64,000 nt of DNA from Maritalea mobilis (lineage in GTDB: Bacteria > Pseudomonadota > Alphaproteobacteria > Rhizobiales > Devosiaceae): assembly GCF_004363175.1 (NCBI RefSeq), contig NZ_SNYR01000001.1:372001-436000 (forward strand), given 5' to 3'. Positions 38,984 to 47,130 of this stretch are shown piece by piece. The notes under the pieces were generated by a model. The model ran no database searches. It had not been told where the DNA came from and saw nothing but the letters and a program-made list of their open reading frames with translations. The translations under genes were made by a program, and so were the position numbers. Numbering within the stretch: the stretch's first letter is position 1; each line of letters starts with the position of its first letter.

Positions 38984-39541
38984 CTAAACTTGCATGATGT
39001 CGGCTTCTTTAGTCGCCAACATTTTATCTACTTCAGCCACTGCATTATCAGTCAGCTTTTGAACTTCATCAGACTGTTGGTGCATCTCGTCTTTGCCGAT
39101 ATCGCCATCTTTTTCTGCCTTCTTCAGCGCATCCATGCCATCACGACGAATATGACGGATCGCCACTTTCGCGTTCTCTGCATATTGGTGTGCCACTTTA
39201 GTCAATTCGCGGCGGCGCTCTTCATTCAATTCAGGCAGTGCCACGCGGATAATTGTGCCTTCCGCCATTGGGTTAAGACCCAATGATGATTCACGGATTG
39301 CTTTTTCCACCGCCTGGGTCATGCCTTTGTCCCAAACTTGAACTGAAAGCATGCGCGCCTCAGGCACAGAAACGGTCGCCACTTGGTTCATTGGCATTTT
39401 TGAACCATAGGCATCCACCATGATCGGATCCAAAAGGCTGGTTGTGGCGCGCCCTGTGCGCAAGCCAGCAAACTCGTCTTTCAGCGCAGCAAGCGACTTT
39501 TTCATCCGCTCGTCGAGATTTTGCAAAGAAAATTCACTCAT
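38984..39541 (-). CDS. frr: Ribosome recycling factor
   Basis: Splits post-termination ribosomes with EF-G. Its 185 residues are the usual length; family segments are [39 protein letters not shown] and [22 protein letters not shown]. Operon order rpsB-tsf-pyrH-frr-uppS-cdsA is conserved in many bacteria. Confidence 0.97.
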   Translation of the reverse strand: MSEFSLQNLDERMKKSLAALKDEFAGLRTGRATTSLLDPIMVDAYGSKMPMNQVATVSVPEARMLSVQVWDKGMTQAVEKAIRESSLGLNPMAEGTIIRVALPELNEERRRELTKVAHQYAENAKVAIRHIRRDGMDALKKAEKDGDIGKDEMHQQSDEVQKLTDNAVAEVDKMLATKEADIMQV

Positions 39542-39565
39542 GTCCTAATCCTTTGATTTTGGCGA

Positions 39566-40279
39566 TTATCCAACCCGAGTGGATAACCCCTTCCCCTCAA
39601 TAATGGCCTGAACGCCGCCCGCGACATCCAAAGCATACACAAAAATTGGCAATTTGTTGTCACGCGCCAAAGCAAATGCAGCCATATCCATAACTTTTAA
39701 GTCGCGTGAGATCACTTCGTCATAAGAAATCTCATCAAAACGCTTGGCATCAGGGTTGGTTGCTGGGTCGGCATCATAAACGCCATCCACCTTTGTGCCT
39801 TTAAACAAAGCGTCACATTCCAGCTCAACCGCTTTCAATGCGGCTGCTGTATCTGTCGTGAAAAATGGATTGCCGGTACCGCCTGAACAAATGGCGATTC
39901 CGCCTTCTTCAAGGGTTTTGCGGGCTTCACGAGCTGTAAAATGATCTGCGACATCAGGCATGACCAAGTTTGAGAACACGCGTGCGTTGCCGCCCAAACG
40001 GCGAATCGCATCGCCTAGAGCCAGACAGTTGATCACCGTGGCCAACATGCCCATATGGTCGCCCACCACCCGGTCAGCACCACCAGCAGCCACAGACATG
40101 CCGCGGAAAATATTTCCGCCGCCCACCACAATGGCTACTTCATATCCATTTTGAGAGAGATCGACGAGTTGGCCAGCAACTTCGTCAAGAAAGCGGGATT
40201 CAATCCCAAAAGATTCGTCTCCGGCGAGCGCTTCGCCGGAGACTTTAATCAAGATGCGTTTAAGCGATTGAGAGGCCAT
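39566..40279 (-). CDS. pyrH: Uridylate kinase
   Basis: Phosphorylates UMP to UDP. This 237-residue amino-acid-kinase-fold protein has RILIKVSGEALAGDESFGI, AIVVGGGNIFRG and the C-terminal RDLKVMDMAAFALARDNKLP. The ATG at 40279 follows GGGTGG; an in-frame GTG two codons earlier (40285) is possible. UDP feeds the CTP synthase encoded at 7.0 kb and the UDP-sugar steps of lipid A synthesis. Confidence 0.96.
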   Translation of the reverse strand: MASQSLKRILIKVSGEALAGDESFGIESRFLDEVAGQLVDLSQNGYEVAIVVGGGNIFRGMSVAAGGADRVVGDHMGMLATVINCLALGDAIRRLGGNARVFSNLVMPDVADHFTAREARKTLEEGGIAICSGGTGNPFFTTDTAAALKAVELECDALFKGTKVDGVYDADPATNPDAKRFDEISYDEVISRDLKVMDMAAFALARDNKLPIFVYALDVAGGVQAIIEGKGLSTRVG

Positions 40280-40343
40280 TGCCACCCTAACCTAGTCTAG
40301 AGTTGGGAACTTTTAAAAAAGATTCTTGTTCCAGAACAGGTTA

Positions 40344-41267
40344 TTAGTTACCAGCCGCGGCTGCAACCTCGGCGGCGAAATCGCTCTCTTCTTTTTCAAT
40401 GCCTTCGCCAATTGCGAAACGCACAAAATCAACCAACTCAACAGGAGCGCCAGCTTCTTTTTCAGCGTTTTTCACAACGTCAGCAATTTTGGTTTCGCCA
40501 TCGATAACGAATGTTTGTGACAACAAGCAAACTTCTTCGAAGTATTTGCGCATGCGGCCATCAACCATTTTCTCAACGATTTCAGCAGGCTTACCAGAAC
40601 CAGCAGCTTGTTCAGCAAAAACAGCACGCTCACGGTCAACAACTTCTTGGTCCAAACCTTCTGGCGCAATTGCCAAAGGATTTGTAGCAGCAATGTGCAT
40701 CGCGATTTGACGGCCAACGCTTTCAAGTGCGGCTGCATTGCCTGAAGTTTTGAAACCAACCAAAATGCCAATGCCGCCAAGACCGTCAACAACTGCGTTG
40801 TGCACGTAGCTGCAAACAATGCCTTCTTCTACAGAAACTGTAGCTGAACGACGCAAAGTCATGTTTTCACCGATTTTGGCAACAGCATTTGTTACTTCAT
40901 CAGCGATTGAGTGTGATTTGCCAGGGTAAGTCGCAGCAGCCAATGTTTCAACATTTTCGCCTTGGTCCAAAGCAACCTTAGCAATTTCGCTTACCAAGTT
41001 TTGGAATTCTGCGTTGCGTGCAACAAAGTCAGTTTCTGAGTTCACTTCAACAACAGCACCTTTAGTGCCTGAAGTTACAACGCCAACCAAACCTTCAGCC
41101 GCTACGCGACCAGCTTTTTTTGCAGCTTTTGCCAAGCCTTTTGTGCGCAACCAATCAACGGCGGCTTCCAAGTCACCATTGGTTTCGTTCAACGCTTTTT
41201 TGCAGTCCATCATGCCCACGCCGGTCTGCTCGCGCAATTCTTTCACAAGTGCAGCTGTGATCGCCAT
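40344..41267 (-). CDS. tsf: Translation elongation factor Ts
   Basis: Nucleotide exchange factor for EF-Tu. The 307-residue protein opens with the UBA-like domain ([20 protein letters not shown]) and has the EF-Tu contact motif [10 protein letters not shown] (about residue 80). The coiled-coil region follows. AGGAGA lies ahead of the ATG. It is separated from rpsB by a 92-base gap with an 8-pair hairpin. Confidence 0.97.
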   Translation of the reverse strand: MAITAALVKELREQTGVGMMDCKKALNETNGDLEAAVDWLRTKGLAKAAKKAGRVAAEGLVGVVTSGTKGAVVEVNSETDFVARNAEFQNLVSEIAKVALDQGENVETLAAATYPGKSHSIADEVTNAVAKIGENMTLRRSATVSVEEGIVCSYVHNAVVDGLGGIGILVGFKTSGNAAALESVGRQIAMHIAATNPLAIAPEGLDQEVVDRERAVFAEQAAGSGKPAEIVEKMVDGRMRKYFEEVCLLSQTFVIDGETKIADVVKNAEKEAGAPVELVDFVRFAIGEGIEKEESDFAAEVAAAAGN

Positions 41268-41284
41268 TTTAAATCTCCTATGTT

Positions 41285-41306
41285 GCCAGCCCTATTTCGG
41301 GCTGGC
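41285..41306 (-). other. Hairpin between rpsB and tsf
   Basis: GCCAGCCC (41285-41292) and GGGCTGGC (41299-41306) form a perfect 8-pair stem with a 6-base loop. No T run follows on the minus strand, so a processing site or attenuator is more likely than a terminator. Confidence 0.55.
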
Positions 41307-41359
41307 CCAATCGAAAGTGTCGTGTTTAACCTGTAAACACGCAGATTTTATGAAGCTAA

Positions 41360-42391
41360 TTAAGCGCCCAATTCTTTGGCTTGGTCGATCCAGCCATCGC
41401 GCTCAATGCGGCCTTTAAAGTTCAAACGCTCGTCAACATTTGCAATGTCTTCAGCGCTGAAGTTTGCGATCTGTGCGAAAGTGTAAATGCCCAAGTCATT
41501 CAACTTTTGCTCCAAAACCGGACCAACACCTGAGATTTTTTTCAAATCGTCAGCGTCTGCTTCTGGCTTGTCGAACAATGGTGTTGTGTCGCCAGCTTCT
41601 TCAGCAGGTGCTTCCGCGGCAGATTCTTCAGCAGCAGGTGCTTCTTCCAAAGCAGGCTCTTTAACGTCAACCGCAGCGCCCAAATCTTCGCCGAAAGCAA
41701 CTGAAGAACGTGAAATACCGTCCAAAGCAGCTTTTGAAACCAATGAGCAGTAAAGCTCAATCGCGCGTGCCGCATCATCGTTACCAGGAATTGGCAAATC
41801 AACAGCTTCTGGATCACAGTTCGTATCTGCAATCGCGATCACTGGAATGCCCAAACGACGAGCTTCATTCAACGCCAAAGATTCTTTGTTGGTGTCGATC
41901 ACGAACAACAAGTTAGGCACGTTGCCCATGTCTTTGATGCCGCCCAAATCACGCTCAAGACGCTCACGCTCGCGAGAACGCTGCAACCGCTCTTTCTTGG
42001 TCAAGCCCTGCATGCCTTCAGATTCTTGATCTTCAAGTTCACGCAAACGAGCAATTGACTTAGAAATGGTCTGCCAGTTGGTCAGCATGCCGCCCAACCA
42101 ACGTGAGTTCACATAATATTGTGCTGATTGACGCGCAGCCTCTGCAACAACTGGTGCAGCTTGGCGCTTCGTGCCAACAAACAATACGCGACCGCCTTCA
42201 GCCACAGTGTCAGACACCATTTGCAATGCTTTATACAAAGCAGGCACAGTTTGTGCCAAATCGATGATGTGAATGTCGTTCCGCACACCAAAAATGTATT
42301 GTTCCATTTTTGGATTCCAGCGGTGTTTTTGGTGTCCGAAGTGTACGCCAGCTTCGAGTAATTGGCGCATAGAAAAATCAGGAAGTGCCAT
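41360..42391 (-). CDS. rpsB: 30S ribosomal protein S2 with C-terminal helix-hairpin-helix-like extension
   Basis: Core S2 occupies about residues 1-235 ([20 protein letters not shown] at the start; [24 protein letters not shown]). An Ala/Glu-rich linker (about 240-278) and a 63-residue C-terminal domain follow (281-343; [20 protein letters not shown], ending in [14 protein letters not shown]). The extra domain resembles helix-hairpin-helix modules seen at the end of S2 and other proteins in Rhizobiales. Total length is 343 against about 240-255 in most bacteria. TTAAAAGGAGAG precedes the start. Confidence 0.96.
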   Translation of the reverse strand: MALPDFSMRQLLEAGVHFGHQKHRWNPKMEQYIFGVRNDIHIIDLAQTVPALYKALQMVSDTVAEGGRVLFVGTKRQAAPVVAEAARQSAQYYVNSRWLGGMLTNWQTISKSIARLRELEDQESEGMQGLTKKERLQRSRERERLERDLGGIKDMGNVPNLLFVIDTNKESLALNEARRLGIPVIAIADTNCDPEAVDLPIPGNDDAARAIELYCSLVSKAALDGISRSSVAFGEDLGAAVDVKEPALEEAPAAEESAAEAPAEEAGDTTPLFDKPEADADDLKKISGVGPVLEQKLNDLGIYTFAQIANFSAEDIANVDERLNFKGRIERDGWIDQAKELGA

Positions 42392-42599
42392 CGGCCTTCT
42401 CTCCTTTTAACCGGTTGTAACCTCCGCAAAGAGCTGCAACATATTTTGTCACCGGATGGCGGCCTCAACGGGCAGCCGTCTTTGCGTGCGAATTAATGAG
42501 CGCGGACTTACAGCAATCCCGCCCCATTGGCAATAGCTAATTGGCTATATGCGGCCAAACCGGCCCATTTCCCTGAAATACGCGTAATTGCCACCATAA
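42392..42599 (-). promoter_or_regulatory. rpsB upstream region (promoter and leader expected)
   Basis: 208 bases between dnaE and rpsB with no gene. A short inverted repeat (ATAGC...GCTAT, about 42533-42548) and a GGCC-rich dyad near 42553-42566 are visible; no clear T-tailed terminator for dnaE. An S2-binding leader could lie here, as in other bacteria, but I recognise no specific structure. Confidence 0.3.
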
Positions 42600-45500
42600 T
42601 TAGTTGTTCGGCCCAGCACTCACCCGCGCATCGGCCACCCCAGGCAGCACTTTAAGCGAACTGGCCAGTTCTGGCGTTAAGCGATAACCGCCGGGCAACT
42701 CGATCTCAAATTCATAATTGTGATCTTGATCCATCACCACAATCGCCACCTGCCCCTCACCGCCGCGCTGCAATTGCTTGGTCAAGTGCGGAATGCATTC
42801 CTTGTTGGTGAGGTGCAGCACCAACTTATTGGCCATTTTGGCAATCGCCCGTTCAATCGGGTGAAGATTGATCAGCCGCAACCGCACCCCATCCGGCTGC
42901 GCGTCGGCTTCAACTTCCACCACGATGGAGTTGCCCACCGTCAACACATCGTCAAACCGATCAAGCTGCTCGGAAAACACGAGACACTCATATGTGCCAG
43001 TAGGATCAGATAAAGTCATGATCGACATATTGGAACCCTTGCGGGTCTTTCTGTCATTCCGCGACGCGATCGTGCCCGCCATGCGCCCAGCACTCGCTCC
43101 ATTGCGCGCCGCTTTTTCAAATGCGAGCCAGGTTTGTGCATAGCCTTCTGTGTAGATCGATTGATACTCATCCAGCGGGTGTGCCGAGAGATAGAAGCCG
43201 ATTGCAGAAAATTCACGCTGCAATCGCTCAGAGTGACTCCAGCTTTTCACATTCTTCGCAGGCTTAATCGGCTCCGGCGCAGATGCAGTAAACATATCCA
43301 CAATGCCTTCATTGCGGTTGCTGGTGGCCCGTTGCGCCGTGCTCAACACTGTTTCAGTAAGTGACGCCACTTCCTCACGGGTAAAACCAAGATCATCAAA
43401 CGCCCCCGCATGGGTCAGCGTTTCAAATGCCCGACGGTTCACAATTTTCGGATCAATCCGCTCAGCAAAGTCCGCAAGATCTGTAAAAGGCTGATTGCCA
43501 CGCACAGCAACAATATGCTCGGCCACATTTCGGCCAACGCCCTTCACCGCACAAAGGCTATAATGAATATTATTGCCTTCCACAGTGAAAATCACTTCAG
43601 ATTTATTCACACATGGCGGCTTCACTTCGATCTTCAAACGCTGGGCTTCGCGTTTGAAATCGTTCAGCTTATCCGTGTTGCCCATATCGAGCGTCATCGA
43701 CGCGGCCAAAAACTCTTTCGGATAATGCGCTTTCAAATAGCCCGTTTGATAGGACACTAAGGCATAAGCAGCCGCGTGCGATTTGTTAAAACCGTAGTTC
43801 GCAAACTTCGCCACAAGTTCAAAGATATTGTCGGCCTGGGCTTTAATCAGCCCATTCTTCACAGCACCTTCGATAAAGCGGACCTTTTGCTTGTCCATCT
43901 CCGCTTTAATCTTTTTACCCATCGCCCGGCGCAGCAAATCCGCTTCACCAAGTGAGTAGCCAGAAAGCACCTGCGCAATCTGCATCACCTGTTCCTGGTA
44001 AACGATAATCCCATAAGTTTCTTTTAGAATATCGGTCAGGCTGTCATGCAGATAATCGGGCGTTTCACGACCGTGTTTACGGGCACAGAAGGTGGGAATA
44101 TTGTCCATCGGACCCGGACGATATAGCGCCACAATCGCGATAATATCTTCAAACCGGTCAGGCTTTAGGTCCAGCAGCGCCCGGCGCATACCTGGACTTT
44201 CCACCTGGAACACACCAACTGTTTCGCCCTTGGCATAAAGATCATAAGTCTTTTCATCTTCAATCGAGATGTTCTCGATGGAAAAATCGCCGCCCTCCCG
44301 GTTGATCAGTCGCTCGGCATATTCAATAACCGTCAGTGTTTTCAAACCAAGAAAGTCAAATTTGACCAGCCCTGCTTCTTCCACCACCTTCATATTATAT
44401 TGCGACACCGGCATATCAGACCGAGGATCGCGATAAAGCGGCACCAATTGCTGTAGCGGCCTGTCGCCGATAACGATACCCGCCGCGTGTGTAGAAGCGT
44501 GTCGGTAAAGCCCTTCAAGCTTTTTGCCCATCTCCAGCAACTGCGCCACAGTTTCATCTTCGTCGCGCATGGCCTGCAAACGAGGTTCACCATCAATCGC
44601 TTCGGTCAATGTCACCGGATTGGCTGGGTTTGAAGGCACCAGCTTAGAGATACGATCCACCTGCGGATAAGGCATCTGCAACACACGGCCCACATCGCGC
44701 AACACAGCGCGCGCTTGCAGCGTACCGAAGGTAATGATCTGCGCCACCTGCTCAGCACCATATTTGCGCTGAACATATTGAATCACTTCTTCGCGGCGCT
44801 CCTGACAAAAGTCGATATCAAAGTCGGGCATGGATACCCGCTCTGGGTTCAAGAACCGTTCGAAAAGCAAAGCATAGCGCAACGGATCAAGGTTGGTGAT
44901 GGTCAGCGCATACGCCACCAGCGAGCCCGCACCAGAACCCCGGCCCGGCCCCACTGAAATGCCATGTTCTTTCGCCCATTTGATAAAGTCCGCAACGATC
45001 AGGAAGTAACCGGGGAACTTCATGTTCTTAATCACGTTCAGCTCAAATTCAAGCCGTTCGCGATATTCTTCGGCGGTCATACCCGGCGCAGGTCCGTCTC
45101 GCTCCATAATGCGATCAAGACCTTCATGCGCCTGCCGGGAAAGCTCCTGCGCTTCAGCTTCCACCGCTTCGTCAGAGCTCATGCCTTCCGGCGCCGCAAA
45201 ATTCGGCAGAATTGGCGCTCGCTTTGTCGGGCGGAATGTGACCCGCTGCGCGATCTCCAATGTATTGGCAATCGCTTCTGGCAAATCCGCAAACAACGCG
45301 CACATCTCTTGGCGAGATTTGAAATAATGCTGATCTGACAATTTGCGGCGCTCGGTTTGCGCCACCACACTGCCCTCAGCAATCGCCATCAAGGCGTCAT
45401 GTGATTCAAAATCGTCGCTCTTTGGAAAAAATGGCTCATTGGTCGCCACAATCGGCACGTCATTGGCATACGCATAGTCGAGCAATTGCGGCTCACTAAG

Positions 45501-46073
45501 CGCCTGTTGTTCCATGCCATGCCGTTGCAACTCGATATATAGCCGATCGCCAAAAATGCGTCGCAAATTATCAAGGCGCGCAATCGCTTGCTGATCATAT
45601 CCTTGTGCCAACAGCGGATCGATCCCGCCTTCCAAGCCACCTGTCAGGCAAATCAAGCCTTCATGCAAACCCTCGTCAAACCATGCAATCGGCGCTTTCA
45701 AAGCTGTCGCATCGCCAACCAGATAAGCGCGAGACACGATTTCGGAGAGGTTTTGAAACCCCTCTTCGCTCTGTGCAATCAGCACCACAGATTCCTTGGC
45801 GAATTTCTTGCGCTCTTTGCCCGGCATATCTGAAGGCGGTTCAAACTCAAGCGGCAGTTCGCAGCCTACGATCGGCTGCAACCCCTTTTCCCGCGCCAGT
45901 TCGGAGAATTGCAATGCCCCGAACAAATTTCCCGTGTCCGCAACACCCAACCCAACTTGACCATCATTTACGGCCAAATCGATCAGCTTCTTTAGCTGAA
46001 TAGCCCCTTCCAGCAAGGAGTAGGAAGAATGGGCATGTAAGTGGATGAAGTCTGGTGTCGCGCTCATAGCCAT
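42600..46073 (-). CDS. dnaE: DNA polymerase III alpha subunit
   Basis: Replicative polymerase of 1157 residues. The order is an N-terminal PHP domain (FIHLHAHSSYSLLEGAI), the polymerase core with GPGRGSGAGSLVAYAL and the catalytic aspartates of PDFDIDFCQERR (about 414-425), and the fingers/thumb region (YRPGPMDNIP, KSHAAAYALVSYQTGYLKAHYP). A helix-hairpin-helix and an OB-fold nucleic-acid domain close the C-terminal part (about 960-1070). It is the DnaE1 type, not the mutagenic DnaE2, judged by length and by its position next to rpsB. The start has no strong ribosome-binding site; ATGs at 46073 and 46067 are alternatives. Confidence 0.96.
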   Translation of the reverse strand: MAMSATPDFIHLHAHSSYSLLEGAIQLKKLIDLAVNDGQVGLGVADTGNLFGALQFSELAREKGLQPIVGCELPLEFEPPSDMPGKERKKFAKESVVLIAQSEEGFQNLSEIVSRAYLVGDATALKAPIAWFDEGLHEGLICLTGGLEGGIDPLLAQGYDQQAIARLDNLRRIFGDRLYIELQRHGMEQQALSEPQLLDYAYANDVPIVATNEPFFPKSDDFESHDALMAIAEGSVVAQTERRKLSDQHYFKSRQEMCALFADLPEAIANTLEIAQRVTFRPTKRAPILPNFAAPEGMSSDEAVEAEAQELSRQAHEGLDRIMERDGPAPGMTAEEYRERLEFELNVIKNMKFPGYFLIVADFIKWAKEHGISVGPGRGSGAGSLVAYALTITNLDPLRYALLFERFLNPERVSMPDFDIDFCQERREEVIQYVQRKYGAEQVAQIITFGTLQARAVLRDVGRVLQMPYPQVDRISKLVPSNPANPVTLTEAIDGEPRLQAMRDEDETVAQLLEMGKKLEGLYRHASTHAAGIVIGDRPLQQLVPLYRDPRSDMPVSQYNMKVVEEAGLVKFDFLGLKTLTVIEYAERLINREGGDFSIENISIEDEKTYDLYAKGETVGVFQVESPGMRRALLDLKPDRFEDIIAIVALYRPGPMDNIPTFCARKHGRETPDYLHDSLTDILKETYGIIVYQEQVMQIAQVLSGYSLGEADLLRRAMGKKIKAEMDKQKVRFIEGAVKNGLIKAQADNIFELVAKFANYGFNKSHAAAYALVSYQTGYLKAHYPKEFLAASMTLDMGNTDKLNDFKREAQRLKIEVKPPCVNKSEVIFTVEGNNIHYSLCAVKGVGRNVAEHIVAVRGNQPFTDLADFAERIDPKIVNRRAFETLTHAGAFDDLGFTREEVASLTETVLSTAQRATSNRNEGIVDMFTASAPEPIKPAKNVKSWSHSERLQREFSAIGFYLSAHPLDEYQSIYTEGYAQTWLAFEKAARNGASAGRMAGTIASRNDRKTRKGSNMSIMTLSDPTGTYECLVFSEQLDRFDDVLTVGNSIVVEVEADAQPDGVRLRLINLHPIERAIAKMANKLVLHLTNKECIPHLTKQLQRGGEGQVAIVVMDQDHNYEFEIELPGGYRLTPELASSLKVLPGVADARVSAGPNN

Positions 46074-46143
46074 ATCTTATGCATAAAGCGCCCATGAAGG
46101 CCAAGCGGCCATATAAGATGTTCACAGGCGCGTGCATCAAAGC

Positions 46144-46248
46144 TTAAAGACCACCCAATTTGGTCAACACATCCATCCACATCAAAGTTGCGGCACTGAA
46201 GCCAGCCAAAGCGAAAAGAGCCATCACATCTTTAATCAGAACAAACAT
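46144..46248 (-). CDS. 34-residue single-span membrane peptide, unrecognised
   Basis: Too short for ordinary gene finding, but well supported. The ATG at 46248 has a full AGGAGG six bases upstream, and the 34 codons encode MFVLIKDVMALFALAGFSAA followed by 14 more residues ending LTKLGGL. A hydrophobic helix covers about residues 9-25, with a short amphipathic C-terminus. It lies between the regulatory region described below and dnaE (70 bases before the dnaE start), so it is the first cistron of the dnaE transcript or a separate short message. Two near-consensus LexA boxes lie just upstream. Function is unknown. SOS-induced membrane peptides that block division (SidA in Caulobacter) are a precedent, but I cannot show homology. 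Confidence 0.65.
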   Translation of the reverse strand: MFVLIKDVMALFALAGFSAATLMWMDVLTKLGGL

Positions 46249-46261
46249 TGCAACCTCCTAT

Positions 46262-46297
46262 GTTTCTTATTTGTTCTTATATATTCTCTTTTTGTTC
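46262..46297 (-). promoter_or_regulatory. Two near-consensus LexA boxes upstream of the small ORF and dnaE
   Basis: On the plus strand GTTT-N7-GTTC (46262-46276) and ATTC-N7-GTTC (46283-46297) each match the GTTC-N7-GTTC consensus at seven of eight positions. They start 21 bases apart, about two helical turns. The stretch TATATA between them (46278-46283) could be the -10 of the minus-strand promoter. The surrounding T-rich sequence raises the chance of accidental matches. Confidence 0.45.
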
Positions 46298-46314
46298 TCG
46301 TCTAGTGTGCATAT

Positions 46315-46377
46315 GCCTGTGCAGAACCTGTTGATGGTTTTATGGTTAATGTGCACAGGCTGTGAATTGCCTGTGCA
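46315..46377. repeat. GCCTGTGCA repeat cluster
   Basis: GCCTGTGCA occurs at 46315-46323 and 46369-46377, and its exact reverse complement at 46352-46360. The last two form a perfect 9-base inverted repeat with an 8-base spacer. Located upstream of the dnaE-side promoter, it looks like an operator for an unidentified dimeric regulator. Confidence 0.5.
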
Positions 46378-46381
46378 AAGC

Positions 46382-46400
46382 TGTGGATGAATGTGGATAA
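46382..46400 (-). promoter_or_regulatory. Tandem DnaA boxes
   Basis: On the minus strand TTATCCACA (46400-46392) exactly matches the DnaA box consensus, and TCATCCACA (46390-46382) matches the relaxed form. The two start 10 bases apart, one helical turn, in the same orientation. They lie about 135-150 bases upstream of the small ORF. A regulatory role on dnaE expression is more likely than a chromosomal origin. Confidence 0.5.
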
Positions 46401-46443
46401 GTTTGGCGCAGCGGTAAAAAACGCCTGCCGAATTCAGACCAAC

Positions 46444-47130
46444 TTAGAGCGTGGTCGGCACCACCGCACCACCATCAAGGGTCACCACGCGATCTGCACG
46501 CCGTGCAATATCGTGGTTGTGCGTAGCAATAAGCCCCGCCGCTCCATGGTCCTTAATCGAACGTGCCAGCAGTTCAAAAACGTGTCCGCTCGTATCAGGG
46601 TCCAAATTGCCTGTAGGCTCATCTGCAAGAATAAGGCCCGGATTGTTAGCCATCGCCCTCGCAATCGCCACACGTTGTTGCTCACCACCAGAAAGCTGCG
46701 CTGGGCGATGATCGCCCCGCTCCTTCAAACCCATATGGTTCAGCAAATCTTCAGCACGCGTCTTTGCCGCCGCTTGATCTACCCCAGCAATCAATTGCGG
46801 GATCATAATATTTTCATTGGCCGAAAATTCAGGCAGCAGATGGTGGAACTGGTAGATATAGCCAACATTTTGCCGCCGCAACAATGTGCGCGCCCGATCA
46901 TTCAAGCTATGAGCTTCCGTGCCACAAATGGTCACTTCACCTTGCTGCGGGCGCTCCAACAGGCCACACACATGCAACAATGTTGATTTACCGGCACCAG
47001 AAGGCGCCACCAGCGCCACGATCTCGCCTGCAGCAATATCAAGCGCCACATCAACCAAAATATCCAGCCGTGCTTCGCGCTCTAAATAGTGCCGATGCAC
47101 ATTTTTCAGCGATAATTTCAAATCAGCCAT
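46444..47130 (-). CDS. lolD: Lipoprotein-releasing ABC transporter, ATPase LolD
   Basis: ATPase of the LolCDE machine that extracts lipoproteins from the inner membrane. The 228-residue form starts MADLKLSLKNVHRHYLERE. Walker A is APSGAGKST (Ala in place of the usual first Gly), signature LSGGEQQRVAIARA, Walker B GLILADEPTGNLD, switch His in IATHNHD. The ATG at 47130 overlaps the permease stop by 8 bases with GAGG upstream; the longer frame to 47193 lies inside the permease gene. Confidence 0.94.
   Translation of the reverse strand: MADLKLSLKNVHRHYLEREARLDILVDVALDIAAGEIVALVAPSGAGKSTLLHVCGLLERPQQGEVTICGTEAHSLNDRARTLLRRQNVGYIYQFHHLLPEFSANENIMIPQLIAGVDQAAAKTRAEDLLNHMGLKERGDHRPAQLSGGEQQRVAIARAMANNPGLILADEPTGNLDPDTSGHVFELLARSIKDHGAAGLIATHNHDIARRADRVVTLDGGAVVPTTL

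Noticed and set aside
44090-46003. Overlapping plus-strand frames opposite dnaE
   Set aside because: All lie within the polymerase gene, which has every expected motif; none has a plausible start context.
46249-46400. Chromosomal origin of replication
   Set aside because: DnaA boxes and an AT-rich stretch are present, but only two boxes match and the flanking genes are not those of known alphaproteobacterial origins. A promoter is simpler.
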